Source: JALORV01 sp963703945
GTDB lineage: Bacteria > Pseudomonadota > Gammaproteobacteria > Burkholderiales > Burkholderiaceae_F
Length of the DNA: 64,000 bases
Direction: 5' to 3'
Assembly: GCA_963703945.1 (NCBI GenBank)
Contig: CAVPGM010000034.1
Location: 35,715-99,714, forward strand
The notes beneath the pieces were generated by a model, which was not told where the DNA came from, did not search any database, and saw only the letters and a program-made list of their open reading frames with translations. A program made the position numbers and the translations under genes. Shown piece after piece: positions 17,586 through 27,357 of the stretch (its first letter is position 1; the number at the start of each line of letters is the position of its first letter).

Positions 17586-18730
17586 CAGCGTCCCGGTACG
17601 GTCCGCGCGGCCCGCGCCGCGGCGATGCTGTCGTTGATCTGCGGCGCATCAACCGACAGCGGCATGCCAGCCAGTTGCTTGACCAGCGCCAGGGCTGCCG
17701 CCGCATTGGCCTGCTTCAGATCGACATAGCGCGTCATCAGCGCCTGGGCTTCGCCGAGATCGGCACGGAACAGCCGGTCGTTGCGTGCGAGCAGCGCCTG
17801 CCTGGCATTGAGCAGCCGCAGCTTCATCTGCTGACGAACCAGTTGCTGCTGCTGCGGTGTCAGCAGCAAGGACTCCGGCGTGTCCACACGCCGCAAGCGC
17901 ACCAGGTCTCGGTATTCACCCAGTTCGGCCTGGGCCCGTTCGAACCAGCGTTCCCACCACGGCGTGCCGGGCGACGGGCTGCGCGGATCAGCCGGGCGCG
18001 GCTCGACAGCGGGCGCAGCGGGGGGTCGAGGGTCGGAGACGAGCGGCCAGGTTTCAGCGCCCGAGGCGAGCTGGTCGAGCTTCAGCGCCATGCCGGTGAT
18101 GTCGACCGATGGAGCACTCTTCAGTCGCTCGACATCGCGCGCCAGGACGCGTCGCAGCGGCAGGAAGCGCGCGTTGTCGACCCGCGCAAGTCGGGCATCG
18201 GCAGTCTGCAGAGCCGCCAGCGCGGTGCCGACGCTGCCGCTGATGGCCAGTTCCTGTCCCGCCAGGGTCACCAGCCGCTCGACCTCGACCAATACGGCGT
18301 CATCCCGGCCGCGCGACAGATCGGCATACAGCTGCTCGAGCGCTTCGCGCTGCCCCTGTTCCTCCGCCAGCCTGGCTTCCAGCAGCAGTGCCCGTTCGCG
18401 CGCAGAGCGCGCTTCGGCATCCGCCCGGCTGGCGGTTTCGCTGGCGCGTGCAGTCGCCTGTTCCAGATCGGTCAGGCGGCGCGCGGACTCCTTGCGTAGC
18501 GCTGCAAGCTGGTAGAGCGCGTAGAACGCAGCGGCCAGCGCCACCAACGCGACCAAAGCCGCCAGCCACGTCCAGGCGGAGCGGCGCGTTGTATCGGAGG
18601 GAAGCAACAGTTCGGCACCGCTCGCAGAATGGGCCTTATCCGGCTCTACGGTGGGAATCGCCGGCTCGCTGGGGGGCAGCGCGTTGTTCGTCAAGGCAGC
18701 GATCGAGGTCAGGCGAGCGTCCAACCGCAT
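17585..18730 (-). CDS. hemX: HemX-like membrane protein of the haem operon
   Basis: The 381-residue protein has a Pro-rich cytoplasmic N-terminus, one membrane helix (about residues 51-74) and an Ala/Arg/Glu-rich coiled coil (about 80-135). A periplasmic HemX domain follows (AALQTADARLARV, PWWERWFERAQAELGEYRDLVRL). HemX is often labelled uroporphyrin-III C-methyltransferase, but it lacks the SAM-binding methyltransferase fold, and its function is unproven. It sits between hemD and hemY, as usual in betaproteobacteria. Confidence 0.85.
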   Translation of the reverse strand: MRLDARLTSIAALTNNALPPSEPAIPTVEPDKAHSASGAELLLPSDTTRRSAWTWLAALVALVALAAAFYALYQLAALRKESARRLTDLEQATARASETASRADAEARSARERALLLEARLAEEQGQREALEQLYADLSRGRDDAVLVEVERLVTLAGQELAISGSVGTALAALQTADARLARVDNARFLPLRRVLARDVERLKSAPSVDITGMALKLDQLASGAETWPLVSDPRPPAAPAVEPRPADPRSPSPGTPWWERWFERAQAELGEYRDLVRLRRVDTPESLLLTPQQQQLVRQQMKLRLLNARQALLARNDRLFRADLGEAQALMTRYVDLKQANAAAALALVKQLAGMPLSVDAPQINDSIAAARAARTVPGR

Positions 18731-18767
18731 GGACTGCGGCGGTCATCGCCGCGTTAAGGGTCCGGCG

Positions 18768-19562
18768 TTAAGGGTCCGCCAAGCGCGGAAACTGCAGTGA
18801 TTCTAGCCGGGTGACGACGGCATCGTCGTCCGGCGCGCTCAACTCGACGCGCATATAGCCGGCGCTCAACAGTCGGTCACGAATACGCGCGTGCGTGGCG
18901 AGTGCGACACCGCGCTTCGCCCATGCGACAGCCCCGTCGATGCCGGCCAACTGACGTGCGAACGCGCCGACCGCTTCACTGCTGGAAAATACGGTGACCG
19001 GCTGCGAGTCGGCGCGCATCGCGCTTTGCAACCACGCGAGCGCCGACGCCGTCGGCATGCAGTCGTTTCGTGTGTACACCGCCAGCGTCTCGACCTGCGT
19101 TCCAGCCGCGGCAAACTGCTCGGCCAGCCACTCGCGACCATGCTGGGCGCGCAGGATGAGGGCGCGACTCGAGCTGAAGCCCTGACGCACCCAGTCGGAC
19201 CAGAACGCCTCCGAGCCCGCAGTGTCGGCCGTATCCGGTGCGAGCAACGTTGCGCCATCCGTCTGCAGGAGTTCGCGAACAACGGCGGCCGTCGCCGCGC
19301 CGACCGCGCCGATGCGGGTCGCCCGGGGCCATGGTGACGCCATCAACGTCCGCACCGAGTGCACCGACTGCGGACTGACGAAGACCGCGAGATCGAAATC
19401 GCCCAGGCGGGCCAGCGTCGCGCGGGCCTGAGCCTCGTCCGGTGCTGGACCCAGCTCGAAGGCCGGCCACCAGCATGCGTCGAACCCTGCGGTCTGCAGG
19501 CGTGCGCGAAGGCGCTGACCGGTTGTCGCCGGACGGGTGACGATGACCGCCAATGACACCAT
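18768..19562 (-). CDS. hemD: Uroporphyrinogen-III synthase
   Basis: HemD cyclises hydroxymethylbilane, inverting ring D, to uroporphyrinogen III. The family is poorly conserved. VIVTRPATTGQRLRARL at the start, FVSPQSVHSV, the central HGREWLAEQF...VETLAVYTR and FSSSEAVGAF identify it. I use the ATG at 19562 rather than the in-frame GTG six bases upstream. It begins 6 bp after the restored hemC stop, which supports both the operon and the hemC repair. Confidence 0.88.
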   Translation of the reverse strand: MVSLAVIVTRPATTGQRLRARLQTAGFDACWWPAFELGPAPDEAQARATLARLGDFDLAVFVSPQSVHSVRTLMASPWPRATRIGAVGAATAAVVRELLQTDGATLLAPDTADTAGSEAFWSDWVRQGFSSSRALILRAQHGREWLAEQFAAAGTQVETLAVYTRNDCMPTASALAWLQSAMRADSQPVTVFSSSEAVGAFARQLAGIDGAVAWAKRGVALATHARIRDRLLSAGYMRVELSAPDDDAVVTRLESLQFPRLADP

Positions 19563-19568
19563 GCGCAC

Positions 19569-20493
19569 TCAGGCCATGCCCAGCAGGCCGAGGGCGCCCC
19601 GCTCCTTCAGAATGGGCCACCGCCTCGGCCGCCAATCGCTCGGCATCGGCCGGCGCGCCCCACACCTCGGTATCCACATATTCACCGGTGCTCGCGTTGC
19701 CGACCAGTGCTCGCAGGCGCAGCCGATCCCCTTCGATCTCGGCATAGGCGGCCAGCGGGACCTGGCAACTGCCTCCGAGCCCGCGCGACACTCCGCGCTC
19801 GGCCAGGGTGGCGGCGCGCGTCGAGGCGTCGTCGAGCGGCGCCAGCAGTCGCGCTGTCGTCGTATCGTCGCTCAGGACCTCGATGCCGAGCGCGCCCTGG
19901 CCCGGCGCCGGCAGCGAAACCGAGGTCGGAATGACCTGCCGGATGCGATCAGCCAGGCCGAGGCGCTTCAGCCCGGCCGCGGCCATCACCAGCGCATCGA
20001 AATCGCCACGATCCAGCTTGGCCAGTCGCGTGTTGACATTGCCGCGCACTGCCTCGACCACGAGTCCGGGAAACTTTGCTCGCAGCATCAGTTCGCGCCT
20101 CAAGCTCGAGGTACCGACGCGGGCAGCGGGCGGCAATTCGTCCAGCGTGGCGTACTTGTTTGATACGAGGCAGTCGCGCGGATCGTCGCGCTTCATCACG
20201 GCGGCCAGTGCAAACTCCGGCGCGAGTTCCATCGGCACGTCCTTCAGCGAGTGCACGGCCAGATGGGCGCGTCTCTCGAGCAGGGCAACTTCGAGTTCCT
20301 TGACGAACAAGCCCTTGCCGCCGACCTTCGATAGCGTGCGATCGAGAATCTGGTCGCCGCGCGTTGTCATCCCGAGCAGGTCGATCGACGCGGCAGGCAG
20401 CAGATCCGACAGCAGCTTCTGAACGTGCACGGCCTGCCACATCGCAAGCGGACTCTCGCGCGTCGCGATGACGACGCGCGCCGGCATGCTCAT
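19569..20493 (-). CDS. hemC: Hydroxymethylbilane synthase (porphobilinogen deaminase), one frameshift
   Basis: HemC links four porphobilinogens into hydroxymethylbilane using a dipyrromethane cofactor bound to Cys. Present are IATRESPLAMWQ, HSLKDVPMEL, GTSSLRRELMLR, RGNVNTRLAKLD, PAPGQGALGIE and the cofactor cysteine in GGSCQVPLAAYAE. As sequenced, the frame fails at AEAVAHSEGAG and runs on into antisense sequence. Removing one base at about 19610-19612 yields AEAVAHLKERGALGLLGMA and TGA at 19569, the normal end. The ATG at 20493 (or 20487) is chosen by family alignment. ppc is divergent. Confidence 0.9.
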
Positions 20494-20600
20494 CGGCGAC
20501 CCCAGTTCACTACCGTTCCGTCTTACGTGCTCTGAAAGGCGCGGCGAGTCTAGCATCGGCATGCGCCGATTCATGCATGATGCGCACGGGGGAGAACTCG

Positions 20601-23342
20601 GTGACGACCACCGGCATAGACCAGTCGCTGCGGCACGACATCCGCCTGCTCGGGCAGCTGCTCGGCGAAGTCCTTCGCACTCACGAGGGCGAGGCGCTGT
20701 ACACCACCGTAGAAGACATCCGTCAGACGGCGTTGCACCTGCGCCGCGACGATGATCCGGCGGCGGTCAAGAGGCTCGACGCCCGGCTGCGCCGCCTCTC
20801 GCGCGACGACACGATCGCGGTCGTGCGTGCCTTCAGCTACTTCTCGCATCTGGCCAACATCGCTGAAGACAGGCATCTGGTGCGGCAGCAGCAGGCGGAT
20901 ACGACGCCACACGCCGGCACGCTCGCGCACGCGATCTCGGCCCTGCATTCGCGTGGCGCTGGCAGCCGCCGACTCGCCTCTTTGCTGGCTGACGCCTGCC
21001 TGATGCCGGTGCTGACCGCGCATCCGACCGAAGTGCGGCGCAAAAGCATTCTCGACGCCGAGCGTTCCATCGCCGCGCTGATCGAATCGCGGGCGACGGC
21101 TCCCACGGAGCGGCATTCCGAACTCGATGAGCAGTTGCTGGCGGCGATTTCGACGCTGTGGCAGACGCGCATGCTGCGATCCGAGAAGCTCACGGTCTAC
21201 GACGAGATCGACAATGCGCTCGCCTACTGGCGCACGACCTTTCTGCGCGAGATCCCGGCGTTGTACCGCCAACTCGAACGCGCCGCGCAACTTTCCGAGC
21301 CGATCCCGCCATTCCTCGCGCTCGGCAGCTGGATCGGCGGCGACCGTGACGGCCACCCGCATGTCACCGCCGAGACCATGCATGCCGCACTGAAGGCGCA
21401 CGCCACGACTGTGTTCGAGCATTACGCGGCGGCGGTGCATGCGCTCGGGGCAGATCTGTCGATGTCGCGGCTGCTGACCCCGGTCAGCGATGCGCTCGAT
21501 ACGCTGGCACATCACAGTCCGGATGGCTCGCGGCAGCGCGCCGACGAACCCTATCGGCGAGCGCTGACCGGCATCTATGCCAGGCTGCTCGCCACCGCGC
21601 AACGACTGGGCCTGACGATGCATGTGCGCCCGGCCGTCGGCGCGGCAGCGCCGTACGAGCGGTCCGATGCGTTGCGCGACGACCTCACGATCGTTGCCGC
21701 GTCGCTGCGCCAGCACGGCAGCGAGCGCGTCGCGCGGCTGCGCGTCGATCCGCTGCTGCGCACCGTCGAGGTGTTCGGTTTTCACGGTGCCACGCTCGAT
21801 CTTCGCCAGAGCTCGGATGTGATCGAAGCGGTGGTGGCCGAACTGCTGTCGGCCGCCGAGGTCTGCCCCGACTACGGACACCTTGCCGAGGCCGACCGCA
21901 TCCGCCTGCTTTCGCGCGAGCTGTCGCACGCCCGGCCGCTGGTATCGCCGCATCTGGCGTACTCGGCGCGGGTGCAGTCCGAGCTCGCCGTGTTCAATGC
22001 CGCGCGCGCGCTGCGCAGCGACTTTGGCACGCGCGCGATCGAGCGCCACATCGTGTCGCACACTGAGTCGCTGTCGGATCTGCTGGAGGTCGCGCTGCTG
22101 CAGAAGGAGTGCGGACTGCTGGGCGGCATCGAGCAGCGCCATTGTCGGTTGATGGTGGTGCCGCTGTTCGAGACGATCGCCGACCTCGAGCTCGCCCCGG
22201 CGATCATGCGCGACCTGTGGGCCCACCCCGGATTGCGCAGTCTGCTGCTTGCGCCGGCGCGGCGCGAGCCGCTGCAGGAAGTGATGCTCGGCTATTCGGA
22301 CAGCAACAAGGACGGCGGATTCATGATGTCGACCTGGCAGTTGTACCGGACCACGCAGGCACTGACCCGGCTGGCGGATGAACACCACGTGCGGCTGCGG
22401 CTGTTCCACGGCCGCGGCGGCACCGTTGGGCGCGGCGGCGGACCGAGCTATGAAGCGATCCTCGCGCAGCCGCCTGGCAGCGTGCGCGGTCAGCTGCGCC
22501 TGACCGAGCAGGGCGAGATCATCCAGGCGAAATACGCGGACCCGCGGCTTGGACACCGCCATCTGGAGACGCTGGTGGCCGCAATGCTGGAAGCGAGCCT
22601 CGCGCCGGCCGCGCTGGATTCCGCTCGCGAAGGCACCTATGAGGGCGCGATGGACGAGATCGCGCGGCACTCGCACCGCGCGTATCGCTCGCTCGTCTAC
22701 GAGACCGACGGCTTCGCCGAGCACTTCTTCAGCGCGACTCCGATCGCCGAGATCATGGAGCTCAATATCGGCAGCCGGCCCGCTGCGCGGCGGTTTACCG
22801 GGCGCATCGAAGACCTGCGCGCAATCCCGTGGGTGTTCTCGTGGGGCCAGTGCCGCGTCCTGCTCCCCGGCTGGTATGGCTTCGGCAGCGGGATCGAAGC
22901 TTGGCTGGCCGATGGCGCGCCACGCCTGCGACGTAAACGCGCAGCGCTGCTCGCAGAAATGGCGCGTGAATGGCCATTTTTCCGCACTCTGCTGTCGAAC
23001 ATAGAAATGGTGCTGGCCAAGGTCGATCTCGCCATCGGAGCGCGCTATGCGAGGCTGGCGCGCGATCGGCGTCGCGGCACGGCGATCCTCGCGACGATCC
23101 GCCGCGAATGGACCCTGACGCGCCGGCACTTGCTGACGATCAGCGGCCGCCGGCAGCTGCTCGACTCCAACCCCGAACTGCTCAACGCGCTGAAACACCG
23201 CCTGCCGTACATCGATCCGCTGAATCACCTGCAGGTGGAATTGATCAAGCGTCATCGCGCCGGCATCACCGACGAGCGGATCAAACGCGGCATACACCTG
23301 ACGATCAACGGGATTTCGGCCGGATTGCGCAATACCGGCTAG
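20601..23342 (+). CDS. ppc: Phosphoenolpyruvate carboxylase
   Basis: Ppc carboxylates PEP to oxaloacetate, the main anaplerotic reaction. Essential motifs are intact: LTAHPTEVRRKS with the catalytic His, the FHGRGGTVGRGGGPSYEAI loop, and GYSDSNKDGGF. IGSRPAARR lies further on. The protein ends RNTG as family members do. I start at the GTG at 20601 because GGGGGAG lies 6 bp upstream; ATGs at 20577 and 20580 are alternatives. It is divergent from hemC across about 107 bp, the arrangement seen in other betaproteobacteria. Confidence 0.95.
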   Translation: MTTTGIDQSLRHDIRLLGQLLGEVLRTHEGEALYTTVEDIRQTALHLRRDDDPAAVKRLDARLRRLSRDDTIAVVRAFSYFSHLANIAEDRHLVRQQQADTTPHAGTLAHAISALHSRGAGSRRLASLLADACLMPVLTAHPTEVRRKSILDAERSIAALIESRATAPTERHSELDEQLLAAISTLWQTRMLRSEKLTVYDEIDNALAYWRTTFLREIPALYRQLERAAQLSEPIPPFLALGSWIGGDRDGHPHVTAETMHAALKAHATTVFEHYAAAVHALGADLSMSRLLTPVSDALDTLAHHSPDGSRQRADEPYRRALTGIYARLLATAQRLGLTMHVRPAVGAAAPYERSDALRDDLTIVAASLRQHGSERVARLRVDPLLRTVEVFGFHGATLDLRQSSDVIEAVVAELLSAAEVCPDYGHLAEADRIRLLSRELSHARPLVSPHLAYSARVQSELAVFNAARALRSDFGTRAIERHIVSHTESLSDLLEVALLQKECGLLGGIEQRHCRLMVVPLFETIADLELAPAIMRDLWAHPGLRSLLLAPARREPLQEVMLGYSDSNKDGGFMMSTWQLYRTTQALTRLADEHHVRLRLFHGRGGTVGRGGGPSYEAILAQPPGSVRGQLRLTEQGEIIQAKYADPRLGHRHLETLVAAMLEASLAPAALDSAREGTYEGAMDEIARHSHRAYRSLVYETDGFAEHFFSATPIAEIMELNIGSRPAARRFTGRIEDLRAIPWVFSWGQCRVLLPGWYGFGSGIEAWLADGAPRLRRKRAALLAEMAREWPFFRTLLSNIEMVLAKVDLAIGARYARLARDRRRGTAILATIRREWTLTRRHLLTISGRRQLLDSNPELLNALKHRLPYIDPLNHLQVELIKRHRAGITDERIKRGIHLTINGISAGLRNTG

Positions 23343-23345
23343 TGG

Positions 23346-23383
23346 TCCTCGTGTACGCGACGCGCTGCGCGTCGCGCGTGAGG
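23346..23383. repeat. Intergenic palindromic repeat, copy 2
   Basis: A GC-rich hairpin 4 bp after the ppc stop has an inner stem GCGACGC / GCGTCGC and an outer CCTCGTG / CGTGAGG with wobble pairs. It begins with TCCTCGTGTACGCGAC, identical to the repeat at 6555-6570 after the LytTR regulator. It lies between the convergent ppc and algR genes, where it could serve both strands as a terminator. Confidence 0.6.
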
Positions 23384-23390
23384 CGCCTAG

Positions 23391-24164
23391 CTAACCCTTG
23401 GCCGCCGCCTTGACCGTCGGCCACTGGCGACGGCTGATGGGCAGCCGCTCGGTGACGTCCTTCAGCAGGACTTCCCAGTGGCCTTCGGAGGACTCGCCGT
23501 CCTCGTCGACGCTGCCGCGCACCCGCTGGAAGCCGAGGATCGCCCTGCGCGCCACCAGCGCGTTGCGGTGGATGCGGACGAAGCGTTCGCCGAATTCGCT
23601 TTCCAGCGAGGTCAGCGATTCCTCGGTCAGATGCTCGCGCGCCGCAGTGCGGATTGTCACGTACTTCAGCTCGGCACGCAGGTAGACGATGTCCTCGACC
23701 GGCACCAGGATCATCCGCCCACGCTCGGACACCGTCATGTGTGACCGCACCGAGCCGATAGTTTTGGCGAGGTCCTCGATGCGTGGCTCGTGGGTGCGGA
23801 AGCGCTCGGCACGCGCCAGCGCCGCTACCAGCCGTTCGGCGCGCACCGGCTTCATCAGGTAGTCGAGGGCACGGACTTCGAAGGCTTCGAGCGCGTGCTC
23901 GTCGTAGGCGGTAACGAAGATCACGGCCGGCGGATTGTTCCGCTGCGCAAGGTGGCGCGCGACCTCGATGCCGTTCATGTCCGGCATATGCACGTCAAGC
24001 AGCACGACGTCGGGATTCAGGCGGTCGACTTCCTCCAGCCCGCGGATGCCGCCGCCGGCCTCGCCAACGAGCTGCAGCGAAACCTGGTCCGAGCAGTCGC
24101 GCAGGACCTGCCCCAGGCGAGCTCGCGCCGGAGGTTCGTCGTCGACGATCATCACGCTCAACAT
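23391..24164 (-). CDS. algR: AlgR/LytTR-family response regulator
   Basis: The protein has a receiver domain with Asp57 in VVLLDVHMPDMNG and Lys in LDYLMKPV. A LytTR DNA-binding domain follows from about residue 145 (EDIVYLRAELKYVTIRT, FVRIHRNALVARRAI). The gene lies 10 bp after its kinase and in the conserved argH-algZ-algR-hemCD neighbourhood. In Pseudomonas the equivalent AlgR controls alginate, twitching and virulence genes. Targets here are unknown, and the name rests on synteny plus domain order. Confidence 0.88.
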   Translation of the reverse strand: MLSVMIVDDEPPARARLGQVLRDCSDQVSLQLVGEAGGGIRGLEEVDRLNPDVVLLDVHMPDMNGIEVARHLAQRNNPPAVIFVTAYDEHALEAFEVRALDYLMKPVRAERLVAALARAERFRTHEPRIEDLAKTIGSVRSHMTVSERGRMILVPVEDIVYLRAELKYVTIRTAAREHLTEESLTSLESEFGERFVRIHRNALVARRAILGFQRVRGSVDEDGESSEGHWEVLLKDVTERLPISRRQWPTVKAAAKG

Positions 24165-24174
24165 GCCCGACCCT

Positions 24175-25218
24175 TCACGCCCTCTTCTCGACCGGCAACG
24201 TCATCGTCAGCTCGAAGCGGTCGCGCCGGACCTGCGTCTCGATGCGTGCTTCGAGGTCGTAGATCAGCGCCAGTCGACCACGAATATTGGCCAGCCCGAT
24301 CTGGTTGCCTTCCCTTTCGGGTCGTTCCGGAGCGATCGGATTGCTGACGAAGATCTCCAGCGTGAACCCGTGCTGCCGGACGCGGACGAGGATATCGGCG
24401 CGCCCCGGCAGCTTTTCCGCACCGTAACGGATGGCGTTTTCGATCAGCGGCTGCAGGAGTAACTGTGGCACTTTTGCCCGGGGGTGGTATGCCCCGATTT
24501 GCCAGTCAACGGCCAGCCTATTTCCGAGCCGGGTCTGCTCGATCTCCACATAGTCGCGACACAGTTCGATTTCCTGTGCCAGGGGCACCAGCTTGCGCGT
24601 GTCGGCCATCACCGCACGGAACAGTTCGGCGATGCCTTCGAGCATCCGTTCGGCCTTGGCGGGATCCGATCGGATGACCGACAGCACCGCGTTCAGGCTG
24701 TTGAACAGGAAGTGCGGCCGGATGCGCGACTGCAGCGCCTGGTACTTGGCCTCCACCACCGCCGGCGAAAAGGCCCGTTCGCGAAGTTCGTAGTAGTGCT
24801 GTATGCCGGCGCCGAGCGCGCAACCCGCCAGCGCGTGGGCAACCGGCGTCCACGGCCCGCCCGACTCACGCAGTACGAGCGTCATCCCGTAAGCGACCAG
24901 CCCGGGCGTCAACCACGCGATAGTCCGCTGCAGGACGAGGTCGAGCAGCGGCAGCGCTCGCCGCTCAGCGCACCAGAGCATCAGTGTCGTCAACGTGGCG
25001 GGCGCCGCAATGGCCGTGATGCGCAGGAACTGCCCCGCAAACTCCGCCGGCGACGCCGAATCGGCCAGGGCCGCGGTAAGCGACAGCGCGACCACAATGA
25101 CGATGACCCGGAGCAGCACGCCCATGTTGCAGCCGTCCGGAATCAGGCGGCGCGGAGTCGGGATCGCCGTCTCCGAACGGGCCAGCGGGCCCTTGATCGC
25201 GGGTGGCGATGGTTTCAC
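24175..25218 (-). CDS. algZ: AlgZ/FimS-type sensor histidine kinase
   Basis: This 347-residue membrane kinase of the LytS class is the partner of the downstream AlgR. It has about four membrane helices (residues 33-140), the phospho-acceptor His169 in IRPHFLFNSLN and the N-box LIENAIRYG. As in other AlgZ proteins, the usual DNGxG box is replaced (VSNPI), while IGLANIRGRL is kept. I use the GTG at 25218 because the segment IPDGCNMGVLLRV before the first helix matches the AlgZ pattern; an ATG at 25125 would remove it. It is divergent from argH. Confidence 0.85.
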   Translation of the reverse strand: MKPSPPAIKGPLARSETAIPTPRRLIPDGCNMGVLLRVIVIVVALSLTAALADSASPAEFAGQFLRITAIAAPATLTTLMLWCAERRALPLLDLVLQRTIAWLTPGLVAYGMTLVLRESGGPWTPVAHALAGCALGAGIQHYYELRERAFSPAVVEAKYQALQSRIRPHFLFNSLNAVLSVIRSDPAKAERMLEGIAELFRAVMADTRKLVPLAQEIELCRDYVEIEQTRLGNRLAVDWQIGAYHPRAKVPQLLLQPLIENAIRYGAEKLPGRADILVRVRQHGFTLEIFVSNPIAPERPEREGNQIGLANIRGRLALIYDLEARIETQVRRDRFELTMTLPVEKRA

Positions 25219-25223
25219 GTACC

Positions 25224-25229
25224 TATAAT
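25224..25229 (+). promoter_or_regulatory. Candidate -10 box for argH
   Basis: TATAAT in the context ACCTATAATCGG lies 70 bp before the argH ATG and a few bases from the divergent algZ start. The context resembles the trxB candidate (ACCTATAATCG). No convincing -35 is visible. Confidence 0.3.
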
Positions 25230-25298
25230 CGGCGACCGCATACGGCGCGATGGTGGGCCTCCGCGCAATTCGAAGGCCGCCCTCCCCTCGAAACGATT

Positions 25299-26717
25299 AT
25301 GTCAGAGCATTCCTCGGATCCGTCCGATCCCCTGTCCGCGAAAAGCAGCGCCTGGTCGGGCCGATTCGAGGAACCGGTCGCCGACTTCGTGCTGCGCTAC
25401 ACCGCATCGGTGGGATTCGACCGGCGCCTGGCCTTTGCGGACATCGATGGATCTCTCGCGCATGCGGCGATGCTGGCCCGCGCGAAGATCATCTCGATGG
25501 ACGATCTGGCGGCGATCGACCGCGGTCTGGCGCAGATCCGGTTGGATATCGAAGCGGGCGAGTTCCCATGGAAACTCGAGCTCGAGGATGTCCACCTCAA
25601 CATCGAGAAACGGCTGACCGACCTCGTCGGCGACGCCGGCAAGCGGCTGCACACCGGCCGGTCGCGCAACGACCAGGTCGCGACCGACCTGCGACTGTGG
25701 CTGCGCGGTGAGATCGATCGCATCGTCGCCGCGCTGCGCGCGCTGCAAGGTGAACTCGTCGCGCAGGCTGAGCGCCACGCGGACACCGTGATGCCGGGGT
25801 TCACGCACCTGCAGGTCGCCCAGCCGGTCACCTTCGGCCACCATCTGCTGGCCTACGTCGAGATGTTCGAGCGCGACCGCGAGCGGATGCTCGACGCGCG
25901 CCGCCGCGTCAATCGGCTGCCGCTGGGGGCGGCTGCGCTGGCCGGCACCACCTTTGCAATCGATCGCGCCTTCGTAGCGCAGCGTCTGGGATTCGAGGCT
26001 ATCGCCGAGAATTCGCTCGACGCCGTCAGCGATCGCGACTTTGCGATCGAGTTCACTGCCGCCGCCGCGCTCGTGATGGTGCATGTGTCGCGGCTGGCTG
26101 AGGAACTGGTGCTGTGGATGAGTCCGCGCTACGGCTTCGTCCGACTGCCCGACCGCTTCACGACCGGTTCGTCGATCATGCCGCAGAAGAAGAATCCGGA
26201 CGTTCCGGAGCTGGCGCGCGGCAAGAGCGGCCGCGTCATCGGCCACCTGATGGCGCTGCTGACGCTGATGAAGGGCCAGCCGCTCGCCTATAACAAGGAC
26301 AACCAGGAAGACAAGGAGCCGCTGTTCGACACGGTGGATACCGTGCTGGACACACTGCGGGCGTTCATCGAAATGGCGCCGGGCATCGAAGTCGATGCCG
26401 CGGCGATGCGAAGCGCGGCGGCCGAAGGTCACCCGACCGCGACCGACCTCGCCGATTACCTGGTGCGCAAAGGCGTGCCGTTTCGCGAGGCACACGAAGC
26501 AGTCGCACGCGCGGTGCGCGTGGCCGCATCGCGCAGGATCGGCCTGGCGGACCTGTCGATCGCGGAACTCGCGGCCGTTTCACCGGCGATCGGTGAGGAC
26601 GCGAAACAGGTCCTGACGCTCGACGGCTCGGTAGCAGCCCGCAACCATACTGGCGCAACGGCGCCGGAACAAGTGCGCAGGCAGGTTGCGCGATGGCAAA
26701 AACAGCTGAAAGGTTAG
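25299..26717 (+). CDS. argH: Argininosuccinate lyase
   Basis: ArgH splits argininosuccinate into arginine and fumarate, the last step of arginine synthesis. The 472-residue protein has the family start AWSGRFEEP, HTGRSRNDQVATDLRLW, PGFTHLQVAQPVTFGHH and the superfamily signature GSSIMPQKKNPD. I start at the ATG at 25299 (MSEHSSDPSDP). Upstream in-frame codons run into the algZ promoter region and are not conserved. Confidence 0.95.
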   Translation: MSEHSSDPSDPLSAKSSAWSGRFEEPVADFVLRYTASVGFDRRLAFADIDGSLAHAAMLARAKIISMDDLAAIDRGLAQIRLDIEAGEFPWKLELEDVHLNIEKRLTDLVGDAGKRLHTGRSRNDQVATDLRLWLRGEIDRIVAALRALQGELVAQAERHADTVMPGFTHLQVAQPVTFGHHLLAYVEMFERDRERMLDARRRVNRLPLGAAALAGTTFAIDRAFVAQRLGFEAIAENSLDAVSDRDFAIEFTAAAALVMVHVSRLAEELVLWMSPRYGFVRLPDRFTTGSSIMPQKKNPDVPELARGKSGRVIGHLMALLTLMKGQPLAYNKDNQEDKEPLFDTVDTVLDTLRAFIEMAPGIEVDAAAMRSAAAEGHPTATDLADYLVRKGVPFREAHEAVARAVRVAASRRIGLADLSIAELAAVSPAIGEDAKQVLTLDGSVAARNHTGATAPEQVRRQVARWQKQLKG

Positions 26718-26787
26718 TCCGCCGCACGAGGTTCGCCTAGAATCGCCCGCCAGAATGCCTGGCTCAACAGGCGGGGGAGACGGACTC

Positions 26788-27357
26788 ATGAAGCCTTGGC
26801 TGGCCCTGTCGCGCGCGGTTGACGCCATAACGGACCGCGTCGGACAGGGGCTCATCTGGTTCATCCTCGCGGCCGTACTCATCAGCGGGGTCAACGCGAT
26901 CCTGCGCAAGGCATTCAACATCGGCTCGAACGCCTGGCTCGAAGTGCAGTGGTACCTGTTTGCGGCCGTCTTCATGCTGGGCGCGGGCTATGCGTTCCTG
27001 AAGAACGCGCATGTGCGCATCGACTTCGTCTCCGGCAAGCTGACGCCGCAGACGCGCAACTGGATCGACATCATCGGCATCGTGTTCTTTCTGACGCCGC
27101 TGTGCCTGATGCTGATCCGGCTCGGCTGGCCGTTGTTCGCCTATGCCTGGGAAACCAACGAGATGTCGCAGAACGCCGGGGGGCTGATCCGCTGGCCGGT
27201 GCTGTTGCTGATCCCGCTCGGAATGACGCTGTTGCTGGTGCAGGCGATGTCGGAGCTGATCAAGCGCATCGCGTTCCTGCGCGGGCTGATCCCGGATCCG
27301 CTTGCGCACGAGCCGCATACGCAGGAAACGCCGGAGCAACTGGAGGGCGAGGAGTGA
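26788..27357 (+). CDS. TRAP transporter small permease (DctQ family)
   Basis: This is the four-helix small membrane subunit of a tripartite ATP-independent periplasmic transporter. Helices lie near residues 22-40, 50-70, 90-110 and 135-155. WLEVQWYLFAAVFMLGAGYAFLKNAHVRIDF is the family core, split here only by the helix turn. The ATG at 26788 has GGGGGAG 8 bp upstream. Its stop overlaps the GTG of the large permease by 4 bp. Confidence 0.9.
   Translation: MKPWLALSRAVDAITDRVGQGLIWFILAAVLISGVNAILRKAFNIGSNAWLEVQWYLFAAVFMLGAGYAFLKNAHVRIDFVSGKLTPQTRNWIDIIGIVFFLTPLCLMLIRLGWPLFAYAWETNEMSQNAGGLIRWPVLLLIPLGMTLLLVQAMSELIKRIAFLRGLIPDPLAHEPHTQETPEQLEGEE

Noticed and set aside
20571..23297. 908-codon open frame antisense to ppc
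   Set aside because: Its composition is Arg/Gln/His-rich with no recognisable domain, and it mirrors a complete PEP carboxylase. Long antisense frames are expected at this GC content.
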